Shown here: positions 33,280 to 41,492 of the stretch, one piece after another
How positions within the stretch are numbered: the first letter of the stretch is position 1
How the letters are laid out: every line of letters begins with the position of its first letter
Assembly (NCBI RefSeq): GCF_016899775.1
Contig: NZ_JACJJE010000018.1
Coordinates: 1 to 59,489, forward strand
DNA from: Pseudoflavonifractor capillosus
GTDB lineage: Bacteria > Bacillota > Clostridia > Oscillospirales > Oscillospiraceae
Direction of reading: 5' to 3'
DNA: 59,489 bases
Notes under the pieces: generated by a model
What the model saw: only the letters and a program-made list of their open reading frames with translations
Told to the model about the DNA's origin: nothing
Databases searched by the model: none
Translations under genes and position numbers: made by a program

Positions 33280-34143
33280 ATGGCGACCACCTATAACAAC
33301 CTATATCTGGACACCCGTGCCCGGCTGAAGAAGGCCGGGGTGGAGGCCGCCCAGCTGGAGGCCCGGGAGCTGCTGTGCTACGCCTCGGACAAGAGCCGGG
33401 AGCAGCTCTACCGGGATATGCCCCTGTACGTCTCCGGCGAGTTGGAGAAGCGGGTGGAGGCCCTGGTCCAGCGCCGTCTGGCGGGGGAGCCGGTGGCCTA
33501 CATCGTGGGGGAGTGGGAGTTTTACGGCCTCTCCCTGGACATCTCCAGCGACGTGCTCATCCCCCGGTCGGACACCGAGGTGCTGGCCGAGCGGGGCATT
33601 ATGAAGGCCAAGGCGGCCGGAGAGGGCTGCCGGGTGCTGGACCTGTGCGCCGGCAGCGGCTGCGTGGGGCTGGCCGTGGCGGTCCACGCCCCCCAGTGCC
33701 GGGTGGTGCTGGGCGAGCTGTCCGAGGGGGCCCTGCGGGTGTGCAAGCAGAACGTGCGCCGCAACAACCTGAACGCCCGGGTGACCTGCCTGTCTGTGGA
33801 CGCGATGGAGCCGCCTCCCGCCGCCCTGTGGGACTTTGACGTGGTGGTGTGCAATCCCCCCTACATCCCCTCCGGCGACATTGCGGGGCTGGACGTGTCC
33901 GTGCGGGACTACGAGCCCCGGATGGCCCTGGACGGCGGGGCGGACGGCCTGGACTTTTACCGCTTTATCGCCTCCAAGTGGAAGAGCGCCATCCGCTTGG
34001 GGGGCACTTTGCTGTTTGAGGTAGGCATCGGGCAGGCCCCCGATGTGGAGGAGATCCTCTCCCAGAACGGCTTTGAGCAGATCCAGACCACCGCCGACAC
34101 CCAGGGCATCTGGCGGGTGGTGGAGGGCACCATCAATAATTGA
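33280..34143 (+). CDS. prmC: Release factor glutamine N5-methyltransferase
   Basis: 287 residues. ATG 33280 has a GTGGGGGGTG ribosome site. SAM-binding motif LDLCAGSGCVGLA, catalytic NPPY in VVCNPPYIPSGDI and the N-terminal PrmC domain (RRLAGEPVAYIVGEWEFYG). It methylates the GGQ glutamine of RF1/RF2. The family is usually about 280 residues; this one is full-length. Confidence 0.92.
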   Translation: MATTYNNLYLDTRARLKKAGVEAAQLEARELLCYASDKSREQLYRDMPLYVSGELEKRVEALVQRRLAGEPVAYIVGEWEFYGLSLDISSDVLIPRSDTEVLAERGIMKAKAAGEGCRVLDLCAGSGCVGLAVAVHAPQCRVVLGELSEGALRVCKQNVRRNNLNARVTCLSVDAMEPPPAALWDFDVVVCNPPYIPSGDIAGLDVSVRDYEPRMALDGGADGLDFYRFIASKWKSAIRLGGTLLFEVGIGQAPDVEEILSQNGFEQIQTTADTQGIWRVVEGTINN

Positions 34144-34180
34144 CAATTTACAATTGACAATGGACAATGGGTGCGCGGCG
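34137..34180. repeat. Short AATTGACAAT-type direct repeats
   Basis: Three near-copies of CAATTGACAATTTA/GACAATGGACAAT right after the prmC stop. This simple repeat looks like the end of another small intergenic element. The remaining bases to recA (34181-34295) show no gene. Confidence 0.5.
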
Positions 34181-34295
34181 GAGCCGCGTGCGGGGAAAAG
34201 TCCGGTCAATGGGACGAATCCAGCGGTAAGCTGTTGACACAGAAGAAAGCCGGCCCGGAGAGGAAAACGGGCCGGAGGCAAAGGAGATATGAAGT

Positions 34296-35405
34296 ATGGC
34301 GACCAAGAAACCGGCGGTGGAGAGTGCGTCTCCCGCCTCGGATAAGAAGAAGGCGCTGGAGACGGCGGTGGCCCAGATCGAGCGGGCCTACGGCAAGGGC
34401 TCCATTATGCGCCTGGGTGAGAATGTGGACGTGATGGTGGAGTCCATCCCCACCGGCTCCCTGTCTCTGGACCTGGCTCTGGGGATCGGCGGACTGCCCC
34501 GGGGGCGGATCATCGAGATCTACGGCCCCGAGTCCTCCGGTAAGACCACCCTGGCCCTCCATGTGGTGGCCGAGGCCCAGAAGCGGGGGGGCGAGGTGGC
34601 CTTCATCGACGCCGAGCACGCCCTGGACCCCACCTACGCCCGGGCCCTGGGGGTGGACATCGACTCCATGCTCATCTCCCAGCCGGACACCGGCGAGCAG
34701 GGCCTGGAGATCTGCGAGGCCCTGGTGCGCTCCGGCGCCATCGACGTGGTGGTGGTGGACTCGGTGGCCGCGCTGACCCCCCGGGCCGAGATCGAGGGCG
34801 ACATGGGCGACTCCCACGTGGGCCTGCTGGCCCGGCTCATGAGCCAGGCCCTGCGGAAGCTGGCCGGCTGCATCGCCAAGACCAACTGTATCGTCATCTT
34901 CATTAACCAGCTGCGCGAGAAGGTGGGCGTGGTCTACGGCAACCCGGAGGTCACCACCGGCGGCCGGGCCCTGAAGTTCTATTCCTCCGTGCGCATTGAC
35001 GTGCGGCGTGTCGAGGCCCTGAAGAGCGGCTCCGAGATCATCGGCAACCGCACCCGGGCCAAGATTGTGAAGAACAAGGTCGCGCCCCCCTTCCGGGAGG
35101 CGGAGTTCGACATCATGTACGGAGAGGGCATCTCCAAGGTGGGCGAGCTGCTGGACCTGGGCGTGAAGCTGGACCTGGTGCAGAAGAGCGGCTCCTGGTT
35201 TGCCATGGGCGAGCTGCGCCTGGGTCAGGGCCGGGACGCGGCCAAGCAGTATTTACGGGACAACCCGGACCTGGCGGAGGACCTGGAGCAGAAGATCCGA
35301 CAGAACTCCTTCAAGCTCCTGTCCAAGCAGGGGCAGGCGGCCGCCCGGGCCGCCGGCCGGGCGGTGGACGTGTCCGCCGACGACTTCGAGGACGGGGAGG
35401 AGTAA
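34296..35405 (+). CDS. recA: RecA recombinase
   Basis: 369 residues. ATG 34296 follows AAAGGAGATAT. Walker A GPESSGKT (77-84), Walker [11 protein letters not shown], the L2 region [16 protein letters not shown] and the signature [14 protein letters not shown]. It performs strand exchange and SOS coprotease functions. The C-terminal tail is acidic ([10 protein letters not shown]), as is typical. recX follows 6 bases later. No clear LexA box was identified in the short upstream region. Confidence 0.97.
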   Translation: MATKKPAVESASPASDKKKALETAVAQIERAYGKGSIMRLGENVDVMVESIPTGSLSLDLALGIGGLPRGRIIEIYGPESSGKTTLALHVVAEAQKRGGEVAFIDAEHALDPTYARALGVDIDSMLISQPDTGEQGLEICEALVRSGAIDVVVVDSVAALTPRAEIEGDMGDSHVGLLARLMSQALRKLAGCIAKTNCIVIFINQLREKVGVVYGNPEVTTGGRALKFYSSVRIDVRRVEALKSGSEIIGNRTRAKIVKNKVAPPFREAEFDIMYGEGISKVGELLDLGVKLDLVQKSGSWFAMGELRLGQGRDAAKQYLRDNPDLAEDLEQKIRQNSFKLLSKQGQAAARAAGRAVDVSADDFEDGEE

Positions 35406-35411
35406 TCCCCT

Positions 35412-36032
35412 GTGGTCATTCAGCAGCTGAAGCCCTCTCAGCGGGTGGCGGGCCGCTGGCTGGCGGTGATGGAGGACGGCTCCATCCTGCGCCTGGGGGA
35501 GAATGAGGTCTTAAACTTCTCCCTGTACGCCGGGAGGGAGCTCACCGACCAGGAGGCCGAGCAGCTCACCGCCTCGGCGGAGAAAAACAGCCGCCGGGAG
35601 CGGGCCCTGAATCTGGCGGCGGGGAAGCCCATGTCCCGCCGGGAATTAGAGCGCAAGCTGGCCGGCTGGGGCGCGGGGGAGGAGGAGCAGGCCGCCGTCT
35701 GCGACCGCCTGGAGGAGCTGGGCATCCTCAACGACGCCCAGTACGCCGAGCTGGTGGTCCGCCACTACTCCGCCAAGGGCTGCGGGGAGCGGAAACTCCG
35801 GGACGAGCTCTACCGCCGGGGGGTGCCCCGGGATCTGTGGGAGGAGGCCCTCACCCAGGCGGAGGACCCGGCGGAGGCCATCGACGCCTTTGTGGCCAAA
35901 AAACTGAAAGGGGCCGCTGTCAGCGACCCCAAAGAGTTGAAAAAAGTGTCCGACGCCCTGGCCCGCCGGGGGTACTCCTGGAGCGACATCTCGGAGGCCC
36001 TGCGGCGCTACGGCGCACAGTGGGAGGATTAG
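35412..36032 (+). CDS. recX: Regulatory protein RecX
   Basis: 206 residues from GTG 35412, directly after recA. The three-helix RecX repeats are visible: ERALNLAAGKPMSRRELERKL, ERLEELGIL-type DRLEELGILNDAQYAELVVRHY and RRGVPRDLWEEAL. RecX limits RecA filament growth. A ~50-residue N-terminal strand-rich extension (ILRLGENEVLNFSLYAGREL) is common in Firmicutes RecX. Its stop overlaps the convergent small gene by 4 bases. Confidence 0.9.
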   Translation: MVIQQLKPSQRVAGRWLAVMEDGSILRLGENEVLNFSLYAGRELTDQEAEQLTASAEKNSRRERALNLAAGKPMSRRELERKLAGWGAGEEEQAAVCDRLEELGILNDAQYAELVVRHYSAKGCGERKLRDELYRRGVPRDLWEEALTQAEDPAEAIDAFVAKKLKGAAVSDPKELKKVSDALARRGYSWSDISEALRRYGAQWED

Positions 36033-36268
36033 GCGGAAATCTCCATCAGCTCCAGCATCAGCTGCCCCCCAAACTGACTGCCCCTGCGGAAGGCGTCACA
36101 CTCCAGCCCCCGCAGGACCGCCCGGAGCTTCGGGAGGAACTCTTTGGGGAGATGTTCGGACGCCCCGTCCAGGGCGGTTAGAATATCCTTGGGCAGTTCC
36201 AGCAGAGGGTCCTCCTCAAAGAGATTTAGTGTTTCGTTGAAGTAGAATTTGTTGAGATATTCAAACAT
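36029..36268 (-). CDS. Small DUF6809-like protein
   Basis: 79 residues from ATG 36268, with GAGAGG upstream. The helical protein ends FGGQLMLELMEISA, resembling the ends of DUF6809 proteins (compare LGAKMMIEVMTE in the gene at 56791). Divergent from an XRE gene across a perfect inverted repeat (36297-36333), so the two probably form a co-regulated pair. The family link is weak by eye. Function unknown. Confidence 0.6.
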   Translation of the reverse strand: MFEYLNKFYFNETLNLFEEDPLLELPKDILTALDGASEHLPKEFLPKLRAVLRGLECDAFRRGSQFGGQLMLELMEISA

Positions 36269-36296
36269 CAAAAAACATCCTCTCTTTTAAAATGAG

Positions 36297-36333
36297 ATAT
36301 GCTTATGTTAGTTTTTATCTAACATAAGCATAT
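36297..36333. promoter_or_regulatory. Operator-like 15-bp inverted repeat between divergent genes
   Basis: ATATGCTTATGTTAG (36297-36311) is repeated perfectly in inverse after 7 bases (36319-36333). It lies in an AT-rich gap between the small minus-strand gene and the XRE gene at 36365, the natural operator for that regulator. Confidence 0.75.
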
Positions 36334-36364
36334 CAGGTTTTATCTACGTTGTCAAGGAGATTTT

Positions 36365-36598
36365 ATGTTCCAACAACAATTATTTGGAGAGCGCCTAAAA
36401 AAGCTCCGGCTTGAAAATCGAGTCTCCCAACAGCAGATAGCCGATTTGCTCCACGTTACCAGAACACAGGTGAGCGATATGGAGAACGGGAAAACAGGTA
36501 CTTCACTGGTTCGGCTGGTTCTGCTGGCGGAATTTTACCATGTCTCCACCGATTACCTCCTGGGAATCACCGACGACCCCGCCTGGAGGGGCAAATAA
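36365..36598 (+). CDS. XRE-family HTH regulator (small)
   Basis: 77 residues, a single Cro/CI domain: FGERLKKLRLENRVSQQQIADLLHV, TRTQVSDMENGKT and VLLAEFYHVSTDYLLGITD. AAGGAG precedes ATG 36365. AT-richer than the recA region, so probably acquired together with its divergent neighbour. It likely binds the palindrome at 36297-36333 and represses itself. Confidence 0.88.
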   Translation: MFQQQLFGERLKKLRLENRVSQQQIADLLHVTRTQVSDMENGKTGTSLVRLVLLAEFYHVSTDYLLGITDDPAWRGK

Positions 36599-37710
36599 CT
36601 CCCTAAGCCTTCCCCTTTAGGGGAAGGTGCCCCCGAAGGGGGCGGATGAGGTCCCTTGGGGAAATTTCGCCGCTCCGGCGGCGAGTGACTTTTTGGGCGC
36701 CCAAAAAGTCACCAAAAAAGCGCTAGGGGGTCGGCTCAGAATGGACACTTCGTGTCCATATTCGCCGTCCCCCTAGGACCCCCATTTACGGGGGCCGCCA
36801 ATTAGGCCGCCTTGGCGGTCGACGCAAAGGCGCGGGTGGCTCAGCTGACTGGTTCCCGTTCTATCACCGCTGCTGCTGAGCTTCCGGTAGCCTTTGGGTG
36901 TTTCTCCTCCTGGTTGGAAGCGCGCCTTTGTGCGGGGTGGGGCCCAAGTTCGGCTCGGATGGACGGCGGGAACGGAACGGGTTTGGTTTTTCGTAGGGGC
37001 CGGTCCCAGACCGGCCCGCGGGAGGGGCAATTCCCCATCCCCTCTGTCTCGCTACGCTCGACATCATCCCTACCCCTTTTGGCCTACGGCCATTTCCCCC
37101 TGATAGGGGGAATCGGCCCCTTGATAAGGGGAGTCGTCCCCTCCCCTACGGGTTTTAAGAAAGCCTTTCGGGGTTGGGTAGGGGAGCCCCTTGGGGCTCC
37201 CGTCGGGGGCGTGCGGGCCAAGAAGTCACCCTCATCCGTCTGGCCTAGCGGCCAGCCACCTTCCCCCTGGAAGGGGGAAGGCTTGAGCGGGCGGGTCTGG
37301 GACCCGCCCCTACGGCGAATTACGAAAACGGTTTCACGCCTTCGTAGGGGCCGGTCCCAGACCGGCCCGCCAGGATTCGCACCGGGAGCGTTGGCTGAAA
37401 AAACCCAGGCGCAGTTATGGAACCGCACCGGCGGCAATTTTTGCAACCCCAGGGCCCGGTGGCCCGGAAGGAATCGCGGAAAGCCACTCAGATTTTGCGC
37501 GCCGGAAATATTGCAAGACCTGACAGGTACGCGTCCCCCGTAATGGGGTCCGGGGAAAGCAGTCCTATGGACCTAGGCGGAGCGAAGCGGAGCCGTAGTC
37601 CATCGGCTGCGTCCCCGGCGGCGTTTTGGTTACTTTGCCGCCGTGGGCAAAGTAACCCGCCGTCCGCAGACGGCGGAATCTCTTGCGAAAAAACAAAGAA
37701 CATTGGAGCG
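36599..37710. repeat. Mosaic intergenic repeat block upstream of rimO
   Basis: About 1.1 kb without a convincing gene. It is made of modules that recur elsewhere in the window: CCTTCCCC..GGGGAAGG palindromes, CGTAGGGGCCGGTCCCAGACC segments (~36995, ~37340), a ~130-base unit (37390-37514; also near 39353 and 39575) and a unit holding GCGTTTTGGTTACTTTGCCGCC (37549-37680; also 39729-39845). Long open frames across it on both strands are artefacts. Confidence 0.8.
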
Positions 37711-37716
37711 ATGATG

Positions 37717-39042
37717 ATGCCATACAAAGTAGCCTTTGTCTCTCTCGGCTGTGCCAAGAACCTGGTAAACACCGAGCAGATGATGGCCCTGTGCCGGGAC
37801 GCCGGCCACACCGTCACCGGCGACCCGGAGGGGGCCGACGTGGCGGTGCTGAACACCTGCGGCTTTATTGAGTCCGCCAAGAGCGAGGCCATCGAGAACA
37901 TTCTGGAGCTCTCCCAGCTGAAGGACCAGGGCAAGCTGAAAAAACTGCTGGTGGCGGGCTGCCTCACCCAGCGCTACCCCGACGACATCCGCACCGAGCT
38001 GCCCGAGGTGGACGGCATGCTGGGCACCGGCAGCTACACCGACGTGGTGACGGCGGTGGAGGAGCTCATGTCCGGGGAGCACCCGGAGCACTTTGAGCGC
38101 ATCGACCGGGCCTATGACGACGGGGAGCGGATGGTGACCACCCCGCCCTACACCGCCTATCTGAAAATCGCCGAGGGGTGCAGCAACGGCTGTGCCTTCT
38201 GCATCATCCCCAAGCTGCGGGGACGGTACCGCAGCCGCACCATGGACTCCCTCCTGCGGGAGGCCAAGGAGCTGGAGGCCCGGGGCACCAAGGAGCTCAT
38301 CGTCATTGCCCAGGACATCACCCGGTACGGCCTGGATTTGAAGGACGGCTCCTCCCTGGCGGGACTTTTGAAGGAGCTGTGCAAGCTGGACTTCCACTGG
38401 ATCCGGCTCCACTACCTGTACCCGGAGGTCATCACCGACGAGCTCATCGACGTGATCGCCCATGAGAAGAAGATCGTCCACTACCTGGACATCCCCATCC
38501 AGCACTGCAACGACCGGATCTTGAAGGCCATGCGCCGCCACAACACCCGGCAGGAGCTGGAGGAGCTGTTTGCCAAGCTGCGGAAGGCCATCCCTGACGT
38601 GGTGCTGCGCACCTCGCTGATCTGCGGCCTGCCCGGGGAGACCGACGAGGAGTTCGAGGAGCTGTGCGACTTCCTCCGGGAGCAGAAGCTCCAGCGGGCC
38701 GGCGTGTTCCAGTTCTCCCCGGAGGAGGGCACCCTTGCCGAGCGGATGGAGGACCAGGTCCCCGGTGAAGTAGCCGCCCGCCGGGTGGAGCTGGTGGTGG
38801 ACCTCCAGTCCCGTATTATGGACGAGTACAACGAGGAGCGGCTGGGCACCGTCATGGAGGTGCTGTGCGAGGGCTTCGACTCCCAGGCGGGCTGCTTCGT
38901 GGGCCGCACCTACGCCGACTCGGTGGAGATCGACGGCCACGTGTACTTCACCGCCGCGGGTGTGGTCCCGGCCGGCGCCTTTGTGAACGTGCGCATCACC
39001 GGCGTGTCCGACGGGGATTTGACCGGCGAGGTGGAGGACTGA
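37717..39042 (+). CDS. rimO: Ribosomal protein uS12 methylthiotransferase RimO
   Basis: 441 residues. Three ATGs in a row occur at 37711, 37714 and 37717; GGAG at 37705-37708 favours the last. MTTase N-terminal domain with SLGCAKNLVNTE and NTCGFIESA, radical-SAM cysteines Cys155, Cys159 and Cys162 in GCSNGCAFC, and a TRAM domain at the end. It adds a methylthio group to Asp of ribosomal protein S12. Repeat blocks lie on both sides; the longer open frame upstream of the start is repeat sequence. Confidence 0.93.
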   Translation: MPYKVAFVSLGCAKNLVNTEQMMALCRDAGHTVTGDPEGADVAVLNTCGFIESAKSEAIENILELSQLKDQGKLKKLLVAGCLTQRYPDDIRTELPEVDGMLGTGSYTDVVTAVEELMSGEHPEHFERIDRAYDDGERMVTTPPYTAYLKIAEGCSNGCAFCIIPKLRGRYRSRTMDSLLREAKELEARGTKELIVIAQDITRYGLDLKDGSSLAGLLKELCKLDFHWIRLHYLYPEVITDELIDVIAHEKKIVHYLDIPIQHCNDRILKAMRRHNTRQELEELFAKLRKAIPDVVLRTSLICGLPGETDEEFEELCDFLREQKLQRAGVFQFSPEEGTLAERMEDQVPGEVAARRVELVVDLQSRIMDEYNEERLGTVMEVLCEGFDSQAGCFVGRTYADSVEIDGHVYFTAAGVVPAGAFVNVRITGVSDGDLTGEVED

Positions 39043-39941
39043 GCCGTCTCTTTTAACAGAGCGACCCTGTAAGTATCACGTATCCCGTCCCCAACCCCGG
39101 CGGGCGGCCCGGTGTGCCGCCCCTACGGTGAATTTGGAAACCGTCCTTCTTTTTCGTAGGGGCCGGACACTGGACGGCCGTGGAGCGGCCTTTGGCCGCT
39201 TACCTCATCCGTCACGCTTCGCGTGCCACCTTCCCCTAAAGGGGAAGGCTTGCGGGCGGCTAATAGCCGCCCCTACGGAGGATAACGGACGATTCCCGAG
39301 AACGGCGGGCGGGTGAGGGCACCCGCCCCTACGGCGTATCCAGCACCGGGAACGTTTGCTCGGCAAAGCCAGGCGCGGGAGTTGAACCGCACCAGCGGCA
39401 AATTTTGCAGACCCAGGGCCCAGTGGCCCGGCGGGAATCGCGGAAAGCCACTCAAATTTTGCGCGCCGGAAGGGCATTGCCCACCCAGAGGGGGAGCCAC
39501 CGTAATGGGGGGCAGGGGAAGGCTTGCGGGCGGGTGAGGGCACCCGCCCCTACGGCGTATCCAGCACCGGGAACGTTTGCTCGGCAAAGCCAGGCGCGAA
39601 AGCGGAACCGCACCAGCGGCAATTTTTGCAAACCCAGGGCCCAGTGGCCCGGTGGGAATTGCGGAAAGCCACTCAAATTTTGCGCGCCGGAAGGGCATTG
39701 CCCACCCAAAGGGGTAACCCACGTAAACGGGGTCCGGGGAAAGCGGTCCTATGGGCACGAAGTGCCCATCGGCCGCGTCCCCGGTGGCGTTTTGGTTACT
39801 TTGCCGCCATGGGCAAAGTAACTCGCCGCCCGCAGGCGGCGAAACCTTCTGCGAACAACGGAACCCATTCCGAAACTTGCCCCCTCATCCGCCCCCTTCG
39901 GGGGCACCTTCCCCCCAGGGGGAAGGCTTTTCAGGAGGATC
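39043..39941. repeat. Mosaic intergenic repeat block downstream of rimO
   Basis: About 0.9 kb without a gene. It contains a 221-base tandem duplication (units beginning near 39305 and 39526, each with GTGAGGGCACCCGCCCCTACGG and GAACGTTTGCTCGGCAAAGCC), then the GTTTTGGTTACTTTGCCGCC module and a CCTTCCCCC..GGGGGAAGG palindrome. Most modules are shared with the block upstream of rimO in the same orientation. Confidence 0.8.
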
Positions 39942-40001
39942 TTTGTAAGCATACGCATTACCAACGTGTCCGATGAGGATTTGACTGGTGAGGTGGAGGA
40001 C
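39942..40001 (+). pseudogene. Diverged fragment of a rimO 3' end
   Basis: Sixty bases read VSIRITNVSDEDLTGEVED, matching the RimO C-terminus VNVRITGVSDGDLTGEVED (about 38986-39039). Many differences are at third codon positions, and the stop has changed to TGT. This looks like the tail of a homologous rimO from a related lineage rather than a fresh copy, left at the far edge of the repeat block. Confidence 0.75.
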
Positions 40002-40004
40002 TGT

Positions 40005-40038
40005 CTTGAGTTTACACTAAACTTTGTACAAACTCAAG
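40005..40038. other. Stem-loop after the rimO fragment
   Basis: CTTGAGTTT (40005-40013) pairs with AAACTCAAG (40030-40038). It may be an old rimO terminator or an operator for the small HTH gene. AT-rich DNA with TACAAT at 40109-40114 follows, a possible -10 for that gene. Confidence 0.45.
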
Positions 40039-40132
40039 GGGCAAATCTGACGAAAATGAGCGGGTACTTTTTGATAAAATGTACTTTTCTTAGTGTATTT
40101 TGTGTGGTACAATAAAAAAGGAGTGGCATAAT

Positions 40133-40369
40133 ATGCCCATAAGCTATGACAAATTCTTTCTGTTGCTGAAACAGAAAGGCTTGAAAAAGTATGACCTCCG
40201 AAAAAATAAGGTTATCGGTGTCGCCACGCTAGACAATATGCGCACGGGAAAACGCCATATTGATACCCGCACCATCGAAAAGCTGTGCGCCTATCTGCAC
40301 TGCCAGCCGGGGGACATCATGGAATACATCCCGGCCGAGGAAACAGACAAAGGAGAAACGAACCAATGA
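40133..40369 (+). CDS. Small Cro/CI-type HTH protein coupled to pgsA
   Basis: 78 residues from ATG 40133, behind AAAAAGGAGTGG. The sequence (ISYDKFFLLLKQKGLKKYDL, TLDNMRTGKRHIDTRTIEKLCAYLHCQPGDIMEYIP) is the short HTH_26/YozG-like form. Its TGA overlaps the pgsA ATG (ATGA), so the two are translationally coupled. AT-rich start, GC-rich end. Function unknown; control of phospholipid synthesis or plain autoregulation is possible. Confidence 0.82.
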   Translation: MPISYDKFFLLLKQKGLKKYDLRKNKVIGVATLDNMRTGKRHIDTRTIEKLCAYLHCQPGDIMEYIPAEETDKGETNQ

Positions 40370-40890
40370 ATACCGCCAACAAGCTGACCATCCTCCGGGT
40401 GTTTATGATCCCGGTGTTTCTGCTGGTGCTCTACCTGGATGTGCCCAACGCCAACTACTGGGCCCTGACCATCTTTGTGATTGCCAGCCTGACCGACACC
40501 CTGGACGGGTACATCGCCCGCCACTACAACCAGACCACCGACTTCGGCAAGTTTATGGACCCCCTGGCGGACAAGTGCCTGGTCACCGCCGCCATGCTGT
40601 GGTTTGTGGAGATCGGCCAGATGCCCGCCTGGGCCCTGCTGGTGGTCATCATCCGGGAGTTCGGCGTGTCCGGTCTGCGGATGGTGGCGGCGGACAAGGG
40701 CCGGGTCATCGCCGCCGGCTGGTCGGGCAAGGTCAAGACCGCCTCCACCATGGTGTGCATTGTGCTCATGTTCCTGCCCATCCCGGCGGAGCTGAACCTG
40801 GCCTGTGTGGCGGTGATCGTGGTCACCACCATCTACTCCGGCGTGGAGTATTTTGTCAAGAACCGGGACGTGATCTCGGAGATCAAGTAA
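40366..40890 (+). CDS. pgsA: CDP-diacylglycerol-glycerol-3-phosphate 3-phosphatidyltransferase
   Basis: 174 residues with about four TM helices. The CDP-alcohol phosphotransferase motif is complete: DTLDGYIARHYNQTTDFGKF then MDPLADK. It makes phosphatidylglycerophosphate, precursor of phosphatidylglycerol, in the membrane. AAAGGAG precedes the start, which overlaps the HTH stop. A terminator follows at 40901-40930. Confidence 0.92.
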   Translation: MNTANKLTILRVFMIPVFLLVLYLDVPNANYWALTIFVIASLTDTLDGYIARHYNQTTDFGKFMDPLADKCLVTAAMLWFVEIGQMPAWALLVVIIREFGVSGLRMVAADKGRVIAAGWSGKVKTASTMVCIVLMFLPIPAELNLACVAVIVVTTIYSGVEYFVKNRDVISEIK

Positions 40891-40900
40891 AAAGTGTTCA

Positions 40901-40930
40901 GGCAGGGCCGTATAAACGGCCCTGCCCTTT
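40901..40930 (+). terminator. Rho-independent terminator after pgsA
   Basis: GGCAGGGCCGT pairs with ACGGCCCTGCC around ATAA, followed by CTTTTTC. Confidence 0.88.
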
Positions 40931-41012
40931 TTCGTACAAAAATTTCAGAAATTGTGCAGCCTTTTCCCCCGGAATCCCGTGTAATAAGTAAAGAGAAAAA
41001 GGAGGCGAGGGT

Positions 41013-41492
41013 ATGGAACGGGAGGAGGCGGAGCGGCTGGTGGCCCAGTACGGCTCCGCGGTGTACCGCCTGGCCTACGCCCGCACGGGGAGCCGGGAGG
41101 ATGCGGAGGACGTGACCCAGGAGACCTTTCTCCGCCTGGTGCGCTCATCCCCGGTCTTTCAGGACGGGGCCCACGAGAAGGCGTGGCTGCTGCGGGTGGC
41201 CGCCCACTGCGCGGCGGATGTGTTCCGGGCCCCCTGGCGGAAGCGGGACCTGCCCCTGGAGGCGGCGGCGGGGGCCTCAGTCCCTCCCCCGGAGGAGCCG
41301 GACGGGAGCGTGCTCTCGGCGGTGCTGGCTCTGCCGGAGAAGTACCGGCTGCCGGTCCACCTGTTTTACTACGAGGGCTATTCCATCAAGGAGGCGGCGG
41401 CAATTCTGGGCCGGCGGGAGGGCACCGTGCGGGCGCAGCTCACCCGGGCCCGGGCCATGCTGCGGGACAGATTGGAGGCGGAGCGCACATGA
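41013..41492 (+). CDS. ECF-type sigma factor
   Basis: 159 residues. ATG 41013 follows AAAAGGAGG. Sigma region 2: AVYRLAYARTGSREDAEDVTQETF; region 4: LPEKYRLPVHLFYYEGYSIKEAAAIL, then GRREGTVRAQLTRARAML. Its stop overlaps the start of the next gene by 4 bases, the usual arrangement for a sigma/anti-sigma pair. The regulon is unknown. Confidence 0.92.
   Translation: MEREEAERLVAQYGSAVYRLAYARTGSREDAEDVTQETFLRLVRSSPVFQDGAHEKAWLLRVAAHCAADVFRAPWRKRDLPLEAAAGASVPPPEEPDGSVLSAVLALPEKYRLPVHLFYYEGYSIKEAAAILGRREGTVRAQLTRARAMLRDRLEAERT

Noticed and set aside
36812-37543. 243-codon open frame before rimO
   Set aside because: It runs through palindromic intergenic modules that recur elsewhere; no family, no start signals.
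36599-39941. CRISPR array suspected from the repeated modules around rimO
   Set aside because: Repeat units are long, of mixed lengths and without regular spacers; no cas genes are present.
41183-41488. Longer start for the anti-sigma protein
   Set aside because: The upstream codons overlap the sigma gene in another frame; ATG 41489 overlaps the sigma stop and leads into the normal short cytoplasmic segment.
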